Shown: positions 1 through 7,822 of the stretch, piece after piece
Layout of the letters: the number at the start of each line of letters is the position of its first letter
Numbering within the stretch: the stretch's first letter is position 1
Origin: Kocuria sp. cx-455
GTDB lineage: Bacteria; Actinomycetota; Actinomycetes; Actinomycetales; Micrococcaceae
Direction: 5' to 3'
Length of the DNA: 64,000 bases
Assembly: GCF_014698015.1 (NCBI RefSeq)
Contig: NZ_JACXBS010000001.1
Span: 682,001 to 746,000, forward strand
Notes under the pieces: model-generated
Told to the model about the DNA's origin: nothing
What the model saw: only the letters and a program-made list of their open reading frames with translations
Databases searched by the model: none
Made by a program: the position numbers and the translations under genes

Positions 1-41
1 CTCATGCCAACATTTTCTCCCGACCGAGCGGGGAAGCGAAT

Positions 42-76
42 CGGCGCCCCGGCACGAGGTGTGTGCCGGGGCGCCG
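42..76 (-). terminator. hairpin downstream of the acyl-CoA dehydrogenase gene
   Basis: A perfect 14-bp GC-rich stem (42-55 with 63-76) closes a 7-base loop just past the stop codon of the minus-strand gene ending at 94. There is no strong T tract after it on the minus strand, so it is a terminator-like or mRNA-end hairpin rather than a textbook intrinsic terminator. The position, directly after the last gene of a probable operon, supports a role in ending the transcript. Confidence 0.6.
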
Positions 77-93
77 TCAGGGTTGTGCATTGC

Positions 94-1296
94 TTACTTG
101 CGCTTACGGGTGAACGCGGAGATCCCGGTGATTTCGCGGCCCACGATGAGCGCCTGCATGGAATCGGTGCCCTCGTAGGTGGAGACCACTTCCATGTCCG
201 TTAGGTGGCGGCCAATGTGGTTCTCCAGCAGAATGCCGTTGCCGGCGAGCATGTCGCGGGCGGTGCGGCACATGTCCAGGGCCTTGCGGGAGGTGAACAT
301 CTTGACCATGGACGCCATGGCATCGGTGAGCTGATCATTCTCCGCCAGGTGGGCCATGCGGGTGCACATGAGCTGCATGGCGGTGAGGTCCGAGAGCATC
401 GTGGCAAGCTTTTCCTGAACGAGCTGGAAGCTGCCGATGGGGGCGCCGAACTGCTCGCGTTCCAGGGCGTAGCGTGCGGCGATCTCGAAGGCCGCCATGC
501 CGTGGCCCAGGGCCTCCCAGGACGCGCCACCTCGGGTTGCTTTAAGAACCAGGTTCACGTCCTTGAAGCTGTTGCAGTTGGGCAGGCGGTTCTCGTCGGG
601 GATCTTCAGGTTCTCGATCACGATGTCTGCCTGGTTGATGGCGCGCTTGGCGATCTTGCCGTTGATGACCTCGGGGCGGAAGCCCTCGGGGTATTCACCG
701 TTGTCCTGCTTCTCGACCACGAACGCCTTGACCTGACCGTCGGCCTCGTCGCGGGCGTAGAGCACAATGACGTTCGCGGCGTGACCGTTACCGATCCAGC
801 GCTTGTGGCCGTTGATGACCCACTGGTTACCCTCCTTGCGGGCGGAGGTCTCCAAGGACACGGAGTCGGAGCCGTGGTCCGGTTCGGTCAGGGCAAACGC
901 GCCGGTCTTCTCCAGCGTGGCCATGAGCGGAAGCCAGCGGTTGCGTTGTTCCTCGTTGCCGAGCATGTAGATACTTCCCATGCACAGGTTCGAGTGCACA
1001 CCCAAGAACGTGTTGAAAGAGCCATCGATGCGGCCGAATTCGCGCGCCACGATGCCCGCGGTCTGACGCGAGAACCCGGGGCAGCCGTAGCCGGGAATGA
1101 AGGACCCGATGATGCCCAACTCCGGCAGCTTGGCGAACACCGGTTCAGGGTGCTCGGCGCGCTCCCAGTAGTCATTGATGATCGGCAGAATTTCTCTCTG
1201 GCCAAAGGCCCGCACGTTGTCCCGCAGCTCGATGTCTTCGGGGGAGAGGTCCTGATCCAGGAGGAAGAAGTCGGGGTGATCGATGATGGCGGTCAT
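94..1296 (-). CDS. glutaryl-CoA dehydrogenase-like acyl-CoA dehydrogenase
   Basis: A 400-residue FAD-dependent acyl-CoA dehydrogenase. The layout is that of the glutaryl-CoA dehydrogenase/ACX4 branch: an N-terminal helical part with a GYGCPG turn, the TEPDHGSD FAD-binding segment, a central beta domain, and a C-terminal helical domain with RDMLAGNGI and TYEGT, whose Glu is the expected catalytic base. Glutaryl-CoA dehydrogenase turns glutaryl-CoA into crotonyl-CoA and CO2. The residues after YEGT (DSMQAL) differ from the HDIHAL-type sequence I recall for human GCDH, so a straight- or branched-chain acyl-CoA substrate remains possible. The start at 1296 has a GAAAGG ribosome site; a frame open to 1323 lacks one. 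It follows a thioesterase and a CoA-transferase on the same strand, probably as one operon. Confidence 0.85.
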   Translation of the reverse strand: MTAIIDHPDFFLLDQDLSPEDIELRDNVRAFGQREILPIINDYWERAEHPEPVFAKLPELGIIGSFIPGYGCPGFSRQTAGIVAREFGRIDGSFNTFLGVHSNLCMGSIYMLGNEEQRNRWLPLMATLEKTGAFALTEPDHGSDSVSLETSARKEGNQWVINGHKRWIGNGHAANVIVLYARDEADGQVKAFVVEKQDNGEYPEGFRPEVINGKIAKRAINQADIVIENLKIPDENRLPNCNSFKDVNLVLKATRGGASWEALGHGMAAFEIAARYALEREQFGAPIGSFQLVQEKLATMLSDLTAMQLMCTRMAHLAENDQLTDAMASMVKMFTSRKALDMCRTARDMLAGNGILLENHIGRHLTDMEVVSTYEGTDSMQALIVGREITGISAFTRKRK

Positions 1297-1356
1297 GGCG
1301 GGCCTTTCGGTCTGAGGGAACACGTGGTGGTTGCCGCAGCGGGGCGGCGGAGAAGG

Positions 1357-1788
1357 TCAGTTCTGCGGCGTGACCAGGGCGGCACCCAGGGCCTGCCGCA
1401 TGTGGTCATCCAGGGGTTCGGGCTTCTGGGTGTCGGGGTTGAGCTGCACGATCACGGTTTCCGCTACCACGCAGGCTTTGCCGTGTTGATGGAGTTCGTG
1501 GTGCACGGTGTAGGACGTGGAGCCGATGCGCGAGATCCACACGTGGGCCCACAGCTCGGGTCCGTAGTTGACGGGGCGGAAGAAGTCCACGTTCAAGGAG
1601 CGCACCACGCGTGGCCGCGCGCCGTTGGGAATTGTTCCGGTCCACTGCAGAGCGGCGCGCACGCGTGCTTCCTCGACCAGGGTGATGGCGCGGGCGTTGT
1701 TGACGTGGCCGTTGGCGTCCTGATCCGACCAGCGCAGCTCGATGTGCCGGGAGAATTTTTTGCCCTGCTCCCGCGGTGCTTCAGCCAT
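1357..1788 (-). CDS. acyl-CoA thioesterase, hotdog fold (4HBT family)
   Basis: A 143-residue single hotdog domain. The motif SDQDANGHVNN near residues 21-31 is the 4-hydroxybenzoyl-CoA thioesterase-type active-site segment, with an Asp followed by GHVNN; the following NVDFFRPV strand also fits. It would hydrolyse an acyl- or aryl-CoA thioester in the cytoplasm. The frame is open upstream to 1983, but that part reads antisense across the CoA-transferase gene. The ATG at 1788 starts the conserved domain and overlaps the end of the upstream CoA-transferase gene by 8 bases, which suggests translational coupling. The substrate is not known; in this operon it may relieve CoA trapping during acid degradation. 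Confidence 0.85.
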   Translation of the reverse strand: MAEAPREQGKKFSRHIELRWSDQDANGHVNNARAITLVEEARVRAALQWTGTIPNGARPRVVRSLNVDFFRPVNYGPELWAHVWISRIGSTSYTVHHELHQHGKACVVAETVIVQLNPDTQKPEPLDDHMRQALGAALVTPQN

Positions 1789-2956
1789 CACGACGTCGCT
1801 CCTCGAGCCAGGCGAGCACGGTGGCCTGATCCGCGCCCAACGCGGGCGGCGCCTTGTCGTATCCGACGGGCGTGCGGCTGAAGGAAATGGGGTTCTTAAT
1901 GGTCGGCACGGCCTGGTCCCCGCTGCCGGTTTCCACCACTGGACGCAGACCCAGACGGTCCGCGTACTCAACGCCCTCGTCAATGTCGAGGATGGGCGCG
2001 CACGGAATGCCCTGGGCCTGCAACCGGGTGAACCACTCGTCCGCGGTTGCTCGGGACAGCGCGTCCACCAGCATCGGCCGGAGAACGTCGCGGTGGTTGT
2101 TGCGGTCCTTCATGGTGGCAAAACGTTCGTCCTCCGCCAGGTGGGAGACACCTAAAGTGCCCACCAACCGTGCGAACTGATTGTCGTTGCCCACGGTGAT
2201 GATCAGGTCCTTGTCGCTGGTGGGGAACGGGCCATAGGGGTAGAGGCTCGGGTGATCGTTACCCAAGCGCTGGGGCACGTTGCCGCACGCCGCGTAGCCG
2301 GTGGTCTGATTGACCAAGCCGGACAGCGCGGAGGACAGCAGGTCCAGTTGCAGGTGTTGTCCCTGGCCGGACTGGGCCCGCTCGTGCAGGGCACCCATGA
2401 TCCCGAGGGCGGTGTGCAAACCGGTGATCACGTCGAACATGGCCACCCCGGCGCGCTGCGGCGGGCCGTCCGGGCTGCCGGTAACGGACATGAACCCGGA
2501 CATGCCCTGCACCAGCAGGTCGTAGCCCGGCATGGTGCGACCACCCTCGGTTCCGAATCCCGTGATGCTGGCGTGAATCAGGCGAGGCCAGCGCTCGGTG
2601 ACCGAAGCGGCGTCGAGCCCGAATTGCTCCAGGCCACCCGGCTTGAAGTTCTCGACGAAAACGTCTGCGGAGTCCACGATCTGGTGGGCTGTTTCCAGAT
2701 CCGCCGGATCCTTCAGATCCAGCACCACCGAATGCTTGTTGCGGTTCACGGACAAGAAGTAGGTGCTGACACCGTCCCGGTGGGGCGGGATCCACTGGCG
2801 GGAATCATCACCGCCGGGCCCCTCGACCTTGATGACCGTGGCGCCCATGTCTGCCAGGAGCATGGTGCAGTACGGTCCCGCAAGAATGCGGGTGAAATCA
2901 GCAATGACCACTCCGCTGAGAGGACCGCGGGGAACCTCGGTGAGGGGCAGCGTCAT
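1781..2956 (-). CDS. family III CoA-transferase (CaiB/BaiF type)
   Basis: A 391-residue family III CoA-transferase. It opens with the typical GVVIADFTRILAGPYCTMLLADMGA segment in two parts (about residues 15-39) and carries the GYD motif at 144-146, whose Asp is the residue that forms the aspartyl-CoA thioester intermediate in this family. Family members move CoA between carboxylic acids; human SUGCT, which activates glutarate, belongs here. With a glutaryl-CoA-dehydrogenase-like gene downstream, glutarate or a related dicarboxylate is a reasonable guess for the acceptor. The gene is divergent from the LysR regulator, with a palindromic operator 57 bases upstream of its start, and overlaps the downstream thioesterase gene. 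Confidence 0.88.
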   Translation of the reverse strand: MTLPLTEVPRGPLSGVVIADFTRILAGPYCTMLLADMGATVIKVEGPGGDDSRQWIPPHRDGVSTYFLSVNRNKHSVVLDLKDPADLETAHQIVDSADVFVENFKPGGLEQFGLDAASVTERWPRLIHASITGFGTEGGRTMPGYDLLVQGMSGFMSVTGSPDGPPQRAGVAMFDVITGLHTALGIMGALHERAQSGQGQHLQLDLLSSALSGLVNQTTGYAACGNVPQRLGNDHPSLYPYGPFPTSDKDLIITVGNDNQFARLVGTLGVSHLAEDERFATMKDRNNHRDVLRPMLVDALSRATADEWFTRLQAQGIPCAPILDIDEGVEYADRLGLRPVVETGSGDQAVPTIKNPISFSRTPVGYDKAPPALGADQATVLAWLEERRRDG

Positions 2957-3012
2957 GAAGGTGACCTCGAATGGTGGAGTCGAAATGCGTTTTGAACCAC
3001 ATAACCACCGGT

Positions 3013-3029
3013 ATTAGGCTCTGTCTAAT
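3013..3029. promoter_or_regulatory. LysR-type operator between divergent genes
   Basis: The sequence ATTAG-N7-CTAAT is a perfect 5-bp inverted repeat and contains the T-N11-A spacing typical of LysR-family boxes. It lies in the 123-base gap between the CoA-transferase gene (start 2956, minus) and the LysR gene (start 3080, plus), about 50-57 bases from each start codon. That is the usual place for the site at which a LysR regulator represses itself and activates its divergent target. Confidence 0.7.
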
Positions 3030-3079
3030 ATAAATTGCGTCCCTCGGTGATGCTCAATACGCAATAAAGGCGGTTTCTG

Positions 3080-4003
3080 ATGGAGGTTCACCAGGCCAAG
3101 GCGTTCCTCGCGGTGGCGGAGGAACTACATTTCGGCCGGGCCGCCACCACATTGCGGGTGGCCCAACCGCCGCTGAGCAGGCTCATCAAGCAACTTGAGA
3201 AGAGCTTGGGCGCGGAGCTGTTCGAACGGAGCACCCGGCACGTGGCGTTGACCCCCGCGGGTAAGGCCTTGATCGAACCGGCCACGCGACTCGTGGCCAC
3301 CTCGGAGGAGGCCAAGCAGGCCGTTCGTCATGCCCTGAGCGGTGAGACGGGGCGGGTAAGACTGGGATTTGCCGGAGCCTCCATTAACCACAAGGTGGGC
3401 GAGCTCGCGCGACAGGTCAAGGCCAAACGGCCGGGGCTCATGCTTGAGCTGCACAGTTCGCAGTTCTCACACCTGGGCCTGGAACGGCTTCTGGACGACT
3501 CGCTGGATTTGGTCATCGGACGCTGGGACTTCATTCCCGCGGAACTCAATTCCTGCATCCTCGCTCATGAAGAGGTCATGGTGGTGCTGCCCAAGAATCA
3601 CCGCCTGGCTCAGCAATCCCGGGTGAGCATGGCCAGCCTGTCCGAGGAATCGTGGGTCACTCTGCCGGGCGGCGCGGTGTCCGCGCTGTCGAACCGGTTG
3701 AACTCCCTGGCCATGAGTGCCGGTTTCGTGCCCCGCGTGGTGCAGACCGCCCCGGACTCCTGGACGTTGGTGGTGCTGGTCGGTGCGGAAATCGGATGCG
3801 CCGTCAGCTTGGACTCCGTGCGGGACAATGTCTCATCGGACGGTGTGGTGTTCCTGCCGCTGGCGGAGGAGCAGCGTCCGTTGGAAGTCAGACTCGTGTG
3901 GCGGGCCTCGGACCGGAACCCCGCACTTCGCTCAGTCGTCCAGATCGCGCGCACAATGTTCGCCCAGGCCCGCCCCACCGGGGAGCTCAACGCTCAGTCA
4001 TAG
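3080..4003 (+). CDS. LysR-family transcriptional regulator
   Basis: A 307-residue protein with the LysR layout. The N-terminal winged HTH covers about residues 1-60, with RAATTLRVAQPPLSRLIKQLE as the recognition region; the rest is a periplasmic-binding-protein-like effector domain starting near residue 90. It is probably the local regulator of the CoA-transferase operon, from which it diverges, and perhaps of the TRAP/beta-oxidation operon with which it converges. Its last 10 bases overlap the 3' end of the 3-hydroxyacyl-CoA dehydrogenase gene tail to tail. The HTH resembles the CatR/BenM-like group that responds to small organic acids, but the effector cannot be read from the sequence. Confidence 0.92.
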   Translation: MEVHQAKAFLAVAEELHFGRAATTLRVAQPPLSRLIKQLEKSLGAELFERSTRHVALTPAGKALIEPATRLVATSEEAKQAVRHALSGETGRVRLGFAGASINHKVGELARQVKAKRPGLMLELHSSQFSHLGLERLLDDSLDLVIGRWDFIPAELNSCILAHEEVMVVLPKNHRLAQQSRVSMASLSEESWVTLPGGAVSALSNRLNSLAMSAGFVPRVVQTAPDSWTLVVLVGAEIGCAVSLDSVRDNVSSDGVVFLPLAEEQRPLEVRLVWRASDRNPALRSVVQIARTMFAQARPTGELNAQS

Positions 4004-4875
4004 CTGTACCAACCCTGCCCGGACTTCCGACCGAACCGGCCGGCTTCGTAGAGTTCCTTGATCGCCGGGCGAGGGAGACTCTCCGGGTTGCCGGTCTGCT
4101 CGTACTCGGCCATGCGGATCAGATACACGACATCCACGCCCACCAGGTCCATCAATTCGAACGGGCCCATGGGGTGACGCAGCGCGGTCTTCGCGGCGAC
4201 GTCGATGTCCTCGAAGTCCGCGATGCCCTCCTCATAGAGCTTGAGCGCTTCCGTGCGCAGGGCGCCCAGCAGGCGATTGGCCACGAAACCGGGCGTTTCC
4301 CGTTTCAGCGTGACGGGTTTCTTGCCGAAGGACCGGGCCAGGGCCACGGCGGTCTCGACCGTCTCCTGGGAGGTGTGGCCATTGGGGACCACTTCCACGC
4401 ATTCCATGACCAGTGCGGGATTGAAGAAGTGGAAGTTGCAGACCTTGTCCGGTCGGCCGGTCGCATCGGCCACGCGGGAGGAGACGATGTTGGAGGAGTT
4501 CGTGGCCAGGATCGTGTGCGGCGGACAGATCCGATCCAGGTCCGCGAACAGCTCCCGTTTGATCCCCAGATCCTCCACGGCGGCCTCGATGACAAAGTCC
4601 GTCCGGGCGGCGCTGCCCTCGCGGTCGGTGGTGAACGTGAGTCGATCGAACGCGGCCGTGACGTCCTCCCGGGTGCGGCGGTTCTTGTCGACATCGCGAT
4701 TCATGCGGGATTCCAGTTGCGATGTGGCACGCGCCACGTACTCGTCGGCGATGTCCACGAGGGCGGTGGTGTACCCGGCCAGGGCGGAGACCATGGCGAT
4801 CTGGGAACCCATGGCGCCGGCGCCGATCACGGTGACGTGTTTGATGTCGGCCAGGGGATTGCTGGATTCGCTCAC
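3994..4875 (-). CDS. 3-hydroxyacyl-CoA dehydrogenase (3-hydroxybutyryl-CoA dehydrogenase type)
   Basis: A 293-residue NAD(P)-dependent dehydrogenase of the short, single-function HBD type. The Rossmann motif GAGAMG is at 18-23, and HFFNP at 149-153 supplies the catalytic His. The C-terminal domain includes RETPGFVANRLL, expected for the dimerising part, and HPMGPFELMDLVG. It would oxidise 3-hydroxyacyl-CoA, for example 3-hydroxybutyryl-CoA, to the 3-ketoacyl-CoA. Its start overlaps the stop of the enoyl-CoA hydratase gene as ATGA, so it is the last gene of the four-gene SBP-TRAP-hydratase-dehydrogenase operon. Hydration followed by this step would convert crotonyl-CoA to acetoacetyl-CoA. Confidence 0.9.
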   Translation of the reverse strand: MSESSNPLADIKHVTVIGAGAMGSQIAMVSALAGYTTALVDIADEYVARATSQLESRMNRDVDKNRRTREDVTAAFDRLTFTTDREGSAARTDFVIEAAVEDLGIKRELFADLDRICPPHTILATNSSNIVSSRVADATGRPDKVCNFHFFNPALVMECVEVVPNGHTSQETVETAVALARSFGKKPVTLKRETPGFVANRLLGALRTEALKLYEEGIADFEDIDVAAKTALRHPMGPFELMDLVGVDVVYLIRMAEYEQTGNPESLPRPAIKELYEAGRFGRKSGQGWYSYD

Positions 4876-5675
4876 GCCTCATCGTCCTTTCGCTGGGCTG
4901 CTCGGTAGTCCGGGGTGCGCTTCTCCAGGAACGCGTTGGTGCCCTCGACCTTCTCTGCGCTGCTGTAAAGCACCGCTTGGGCGAGGCGTTCCAACAGGAT
5001 CCCGGTGCCGTGGTCTGCATCGAAGCCGTGGCGCACCACGGTTTTGGCCAGCTGGGTGGCCAGCGGTCCCTTGGACAGGATCGTCCGCGCGGTGTCCTTG
5101 GCCTTGGGCATGAGTTCTTCGGGTTCGACGACGTCGGTCACCAGCCCCATGGCCAGGGCTTCCCGGGCTGTGATGCGCCTGCTGGTCAGGATCATTTCGG
5201 TGGCTCTACCCACTCCCACCAACCGTGCCAGGCGTTGGGTACCACCCGCGGCGGGCATGATGCCCAGGCTGGTCTCGGGCAGGGCGAACTGCGCGTTGGT
5301 GGACGCGATCCTGATGTCACAGGCAAGAGCCAGTTCGTGTCCGCCGCCAAAGGCATAACCGTTGACCGCCGCAATGGTCGGCTTGTGGAACTGCTCGACC
5401 TTTTCGTAAACGCCCTGCATTGCGGCGCGCAGTCCGTCCTTCGGCTTGCGGACGGCCAACTCGTTGATGTCCGCCCCGGCCACGAAGGCCTTGTCACCGG
5501 CGCCCGTGAAGATCACGATCTGAGCGTCGTCGTTGTCGGCAAGTTCGTCCAAGGCCCGTGAGATGTTGCCGAGCACCGAGGCGTTGATTGCGTTGCGTAC
5601 CTCGGGGCGGTCGATCGTGATCACGGCCATGCCGTCCTGGATGTCCACCGTCACGGTGTTGTCAGCGGAAGTCAC
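4872..5675 (-). CDS. enoyl-CoA hydratase/isomerase family protein
   Basis: A 267-residue crotonase-fold enzyme. The oxyanion-hole segment AFVAGADI is at about 63-70. GGGHELALACD contains Glu114, and PETSLGIMPAAGG contains Glu134; these match the two catalytic Glu residues of true hydratases, so hydration of a 2-enoyl-CoA such as crotonyl-CoA is likely. The gene overlaps both neighbours by four bases (TRAP permease upstream, 3-hydroxyacyl-CoA dehydrogenase downstream), so it is translated as part of one operon. It acts in the cytoplasm, between the dehydrogenase at 94-1296 and the 3-hydroxyacyl-CoA dehydrogenase if the pathway inference is right. Confidence 0.92.
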   Translation of the reverse strand: MTSADNTVTVDIQDGMAVITIDRPEVRNAINASVLGNISRALDELADNDDAQIVIFTGAGDKAFVAGADINELAVRKPKDGLRAAMQGVYEKVEQFHKPTIAAVNGYAFGGGHELALACDIRIASTNAQFALPETSLGIMPAAGGTQRLARLVGVGRATEMILTSRRITAREALAMGLVTDVVEPEELMPKAKDTARTILSKGPLATQLAKTVVRHGFDADHGTGILLERLAQAVLYSSAEKVEGTNAFLEKRTPDYRAAQRKDDEA

Positions 5676-7822
5676 TGAGCGGGCTCCTTTTCTTGGGTCT
5701 GGGGAACTCGGGATATTTCACCGGTCTCGGGGTCGATGACCGGCGTGGGTTTCATGGCCCGGACGAGCAGCGCGGTGGCCACCACAATGGCCAACCCGAT
5801 CAGCGTGACCAGCAGGCCCGGGAGGAACATCATGAACCCACCCACGGCCAGCATCACACGGAAGGCAAGGGGCACCTGGCGCTCCACGAAGGTCAACCAG
5901 CCGCCAATGGCACCGGCCAGCGCATACACGGCAATGATGCTGAACACGAAGGCCAGGATGACCTTGCCCGGCGAGTCCTGAGCGACCAAGGCGGGGTTCA
6001 GGGCGAAGCCGAACGGCACCACGTACTTGACCGCGCCGAGCCTCATGGCCGAGAAACACGTGGCCATGGGTGAGGCCTTGGAAATGCCCGCGGCGGCAAA
6101 TGCGGCCAGCCCCACGGGAGGGGTGATGTAGGAGACCGAGGCCCAGTAAATGACGAACAAGTGGGCGGCAATGGGATCCACACCGAGCGCAATCACGGCC
6201 GGGGCCATCACGATGGCCAGGAACACGTATGCCGCGGAAATGGTCAAGCCCATACCGAGCACGAAACACACGGCCGCGCCGGCGATGAGCAACAGCACCA
6301 CGTTCTCGCCGACCAGGGCCACGAGGTCGCGGGACAGGGACAGCGCCACCCCGGTGGCGCTCAGACCGCCGAGGATCAGGCCCACGCCGGCAATGATGGC
6401 CACGATCTGGCCCAGGGTCTTTCCGACATCGATGCCCATCTCGACCCACTGTTCGGGGCCGAACGTCAGGCTCGGCTTCACCAGGGCGATCAGCAGAAGC
6501 ACACCGACCACCCAGTAGGGCACCTGGGACTCGGAGTCTCCGGTGAACAGCAGCACGGTCAACAGGGCAAGGGCGCCGAGATAGGGCCAGCCCTCGACCA
6601 GGGCCGCACCGGCGCGGGGGAGCAGGGCGCGGGGCGTTCCGCGCAGCCCGCGTTGGGCCGCGTACCCGTCGATCTGCAGGAAGATACCCAGGTAGTAGAG
6701 GACCGCCGGGATGATCGCGGCCACCAGGATGGTGGTGTAGGGCACGCCCACGAAGGAGACCATCAGGAACGCTGCGGTGCCCATGATGGGCGGGGTGATG
6801 GAACCGCCGGAGGATGCCGTGGCTTCCACCGCGCCGGCCACCTTGGCGCTGAACCCTGACTTCTTCATGGCCGGAATGGTCATGGGGCCCGTGGTCAACA
6901 CGTTGGACACCGCCGAGCCGCTCATCATGCCCATGGCTGCGGAGCTGGCCACGGAGACCTTGGCCGAACCACCGCGGTAGCGGCCGAAGATGGCCATGGA
7001 GAGGTTGTGGAAGAAGTCCGCGCCGCCGGTGTGTTGCAGCACGGTTCCGAACAGCAGGAAGCCCACCAGGATGGTGCCCGCGGTCTGCAGGGGAAGGCCG
7101 AGAACACTGTCCGCGCCCATGGTGTGCACCTGGGCCAGGGTGGGTAGGTCGTAGGAAATACCCTGCAGGAAGGACAGCGGGATCTGACCCGCGAACAACG
7201 GGTACACCGAGAACAAGAAGGCAATGACGGTCACGATCCAGCCGGAACCGCGGCGCAGGCCCTCCAGGACAATCAGCCAGAACACGAAGCTCAGAACGGT
7301 TGCCAAGGTCGGGGCAATGAACTGCCAGCCGTACTCCTGAATGCGCACACCGTTCACGGAGAAGTAAACGCACGTGCCGATGGTGACCAAGATCAAAAGG
7401 ACGTCGTACCACGGGACGCCGCGAGCGCCGTCGTGCTTGCCGAGCCCAGCCGCCGTGGAACCCGAGCCGTCGCTGGAATCGGTCACGGCCACGCCACCGG
7501 TTGGTGCGGTCTTAATGCGCAGCGGATTGACGATAAACACGATCGGTATGAAGCACGCCATCAGCAGGTACAGGAACGAATTGGTGAGCACCGCGAGGTC
7601 GCCCAAGTTCCAGAAAAACACCTCGTTCATGGTCAGCAGGATGCCCGCCACGGTGAGCGCAATGATGATCGCGCGCCAGAGCGGGGTTAGGCGGGGGTTG
7701 TGGTCGTGCAGGACCGCGTCACCGGCGTGCATGAACTCATCGCCTGCCGAGTTCGTGGTGTGCTCGGAAGTCCTGTGCGAGGCCCGGGGAGCTTGCTCGG
7801 CCGGTTGCTGGACAGTGCTCAT
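5672..7822 (-). CDS. TRAP transporter permease, fused small and large subunits (4TM/12TM)
   Basis: A 716-residue polytopic membrane protein. After a hydrophilic N-terminal tail of about 45 residues, an initial group of membrane helices corresponds to the DctQ-like small subunit, and the long remainder, with segments such as GSAVSNVLTTGPMTIPAMK and ITPPIMGTAAFLM, is the DctM-like large subunit. Such fusions pair with TAXI-type binding proteins, and one is encoded directly upstream with an ATGA overlap. TRAP systems are sodium-driven secondary importers of organic acids. The downstream CoA-ester enzymes suggest a carboxylate substrate. The exact ligand is not readable from the sequence. Confidence 0.92.
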   Translation of the reverse strand: MSTVQQPAEQAPRASHRTSEHTTNSAGDEFMHAGDAVLHDHNPRLTPLWRAIIIALTVAGILLTMNEVFFWNLGDLAVLTNSFLYLLMACFIPIVFIVNPLRIKTAPTGGVAVTDSSDGSGSTAAGLGKHDGARGVPWYDVLLILVTIGTCVYFSVNGVRIQEYGWQFIAPTLATVLSFVFWLIVLEGLRRGSGWIVTVIAFLFSVYPLFAGQIPLSFLQGISYDLPTLAQVHTMGADSVLGLPLQTAGTILVGFLLFGTVLQHTGGADFFHNLSMAIFGRYRGGSAKVSVASSAAMGMMSGSAVSNVLTTGPMTIPAMKKSGFSAKVAGAVEATASSGGSITPPIMGTAAFLMVSFVGVPYTTILVAAIIPAVLYYLGIFLQIDGYAAQRGLRGTPRALLPRAGAALVEGWPYLGALALLTVLLFTGDSESQVPYWVVGVLLLIALVKPSLTFGPEQWVEMGIDVGKTLGQIVAIIAGVGLILGGLSATGVALSLSRDLVALVGENVVLLLIAGAAVCFVLGMGLTISAAYVFLAIVMAPAVIALGVDPIAAHLFVIYWASVSYITPPVGLAAFAAAGISKASPMATCFSAMRLGAVKYVVPFGFALNPALVAQDSPGKVILAFVFSIIAVYALAGAIGGWLTFVERQVPLAFRVMLAVGGFMMFLPGLLVTLIGLAIVVATALLVRAMKPTPVIDPETGEISRVPQTQEKEPAQ

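Noticed and set aside
205-1881. Long plus-strand open frame of 558 codons
   Set aside because: It is antisense to the acyl-CoA dehydrogenase and thioesterase genes; high GC at third positions keeps the opposite frame open. The translation is rich in Val, Gly, His and Leu with no motif and no ribosome site.
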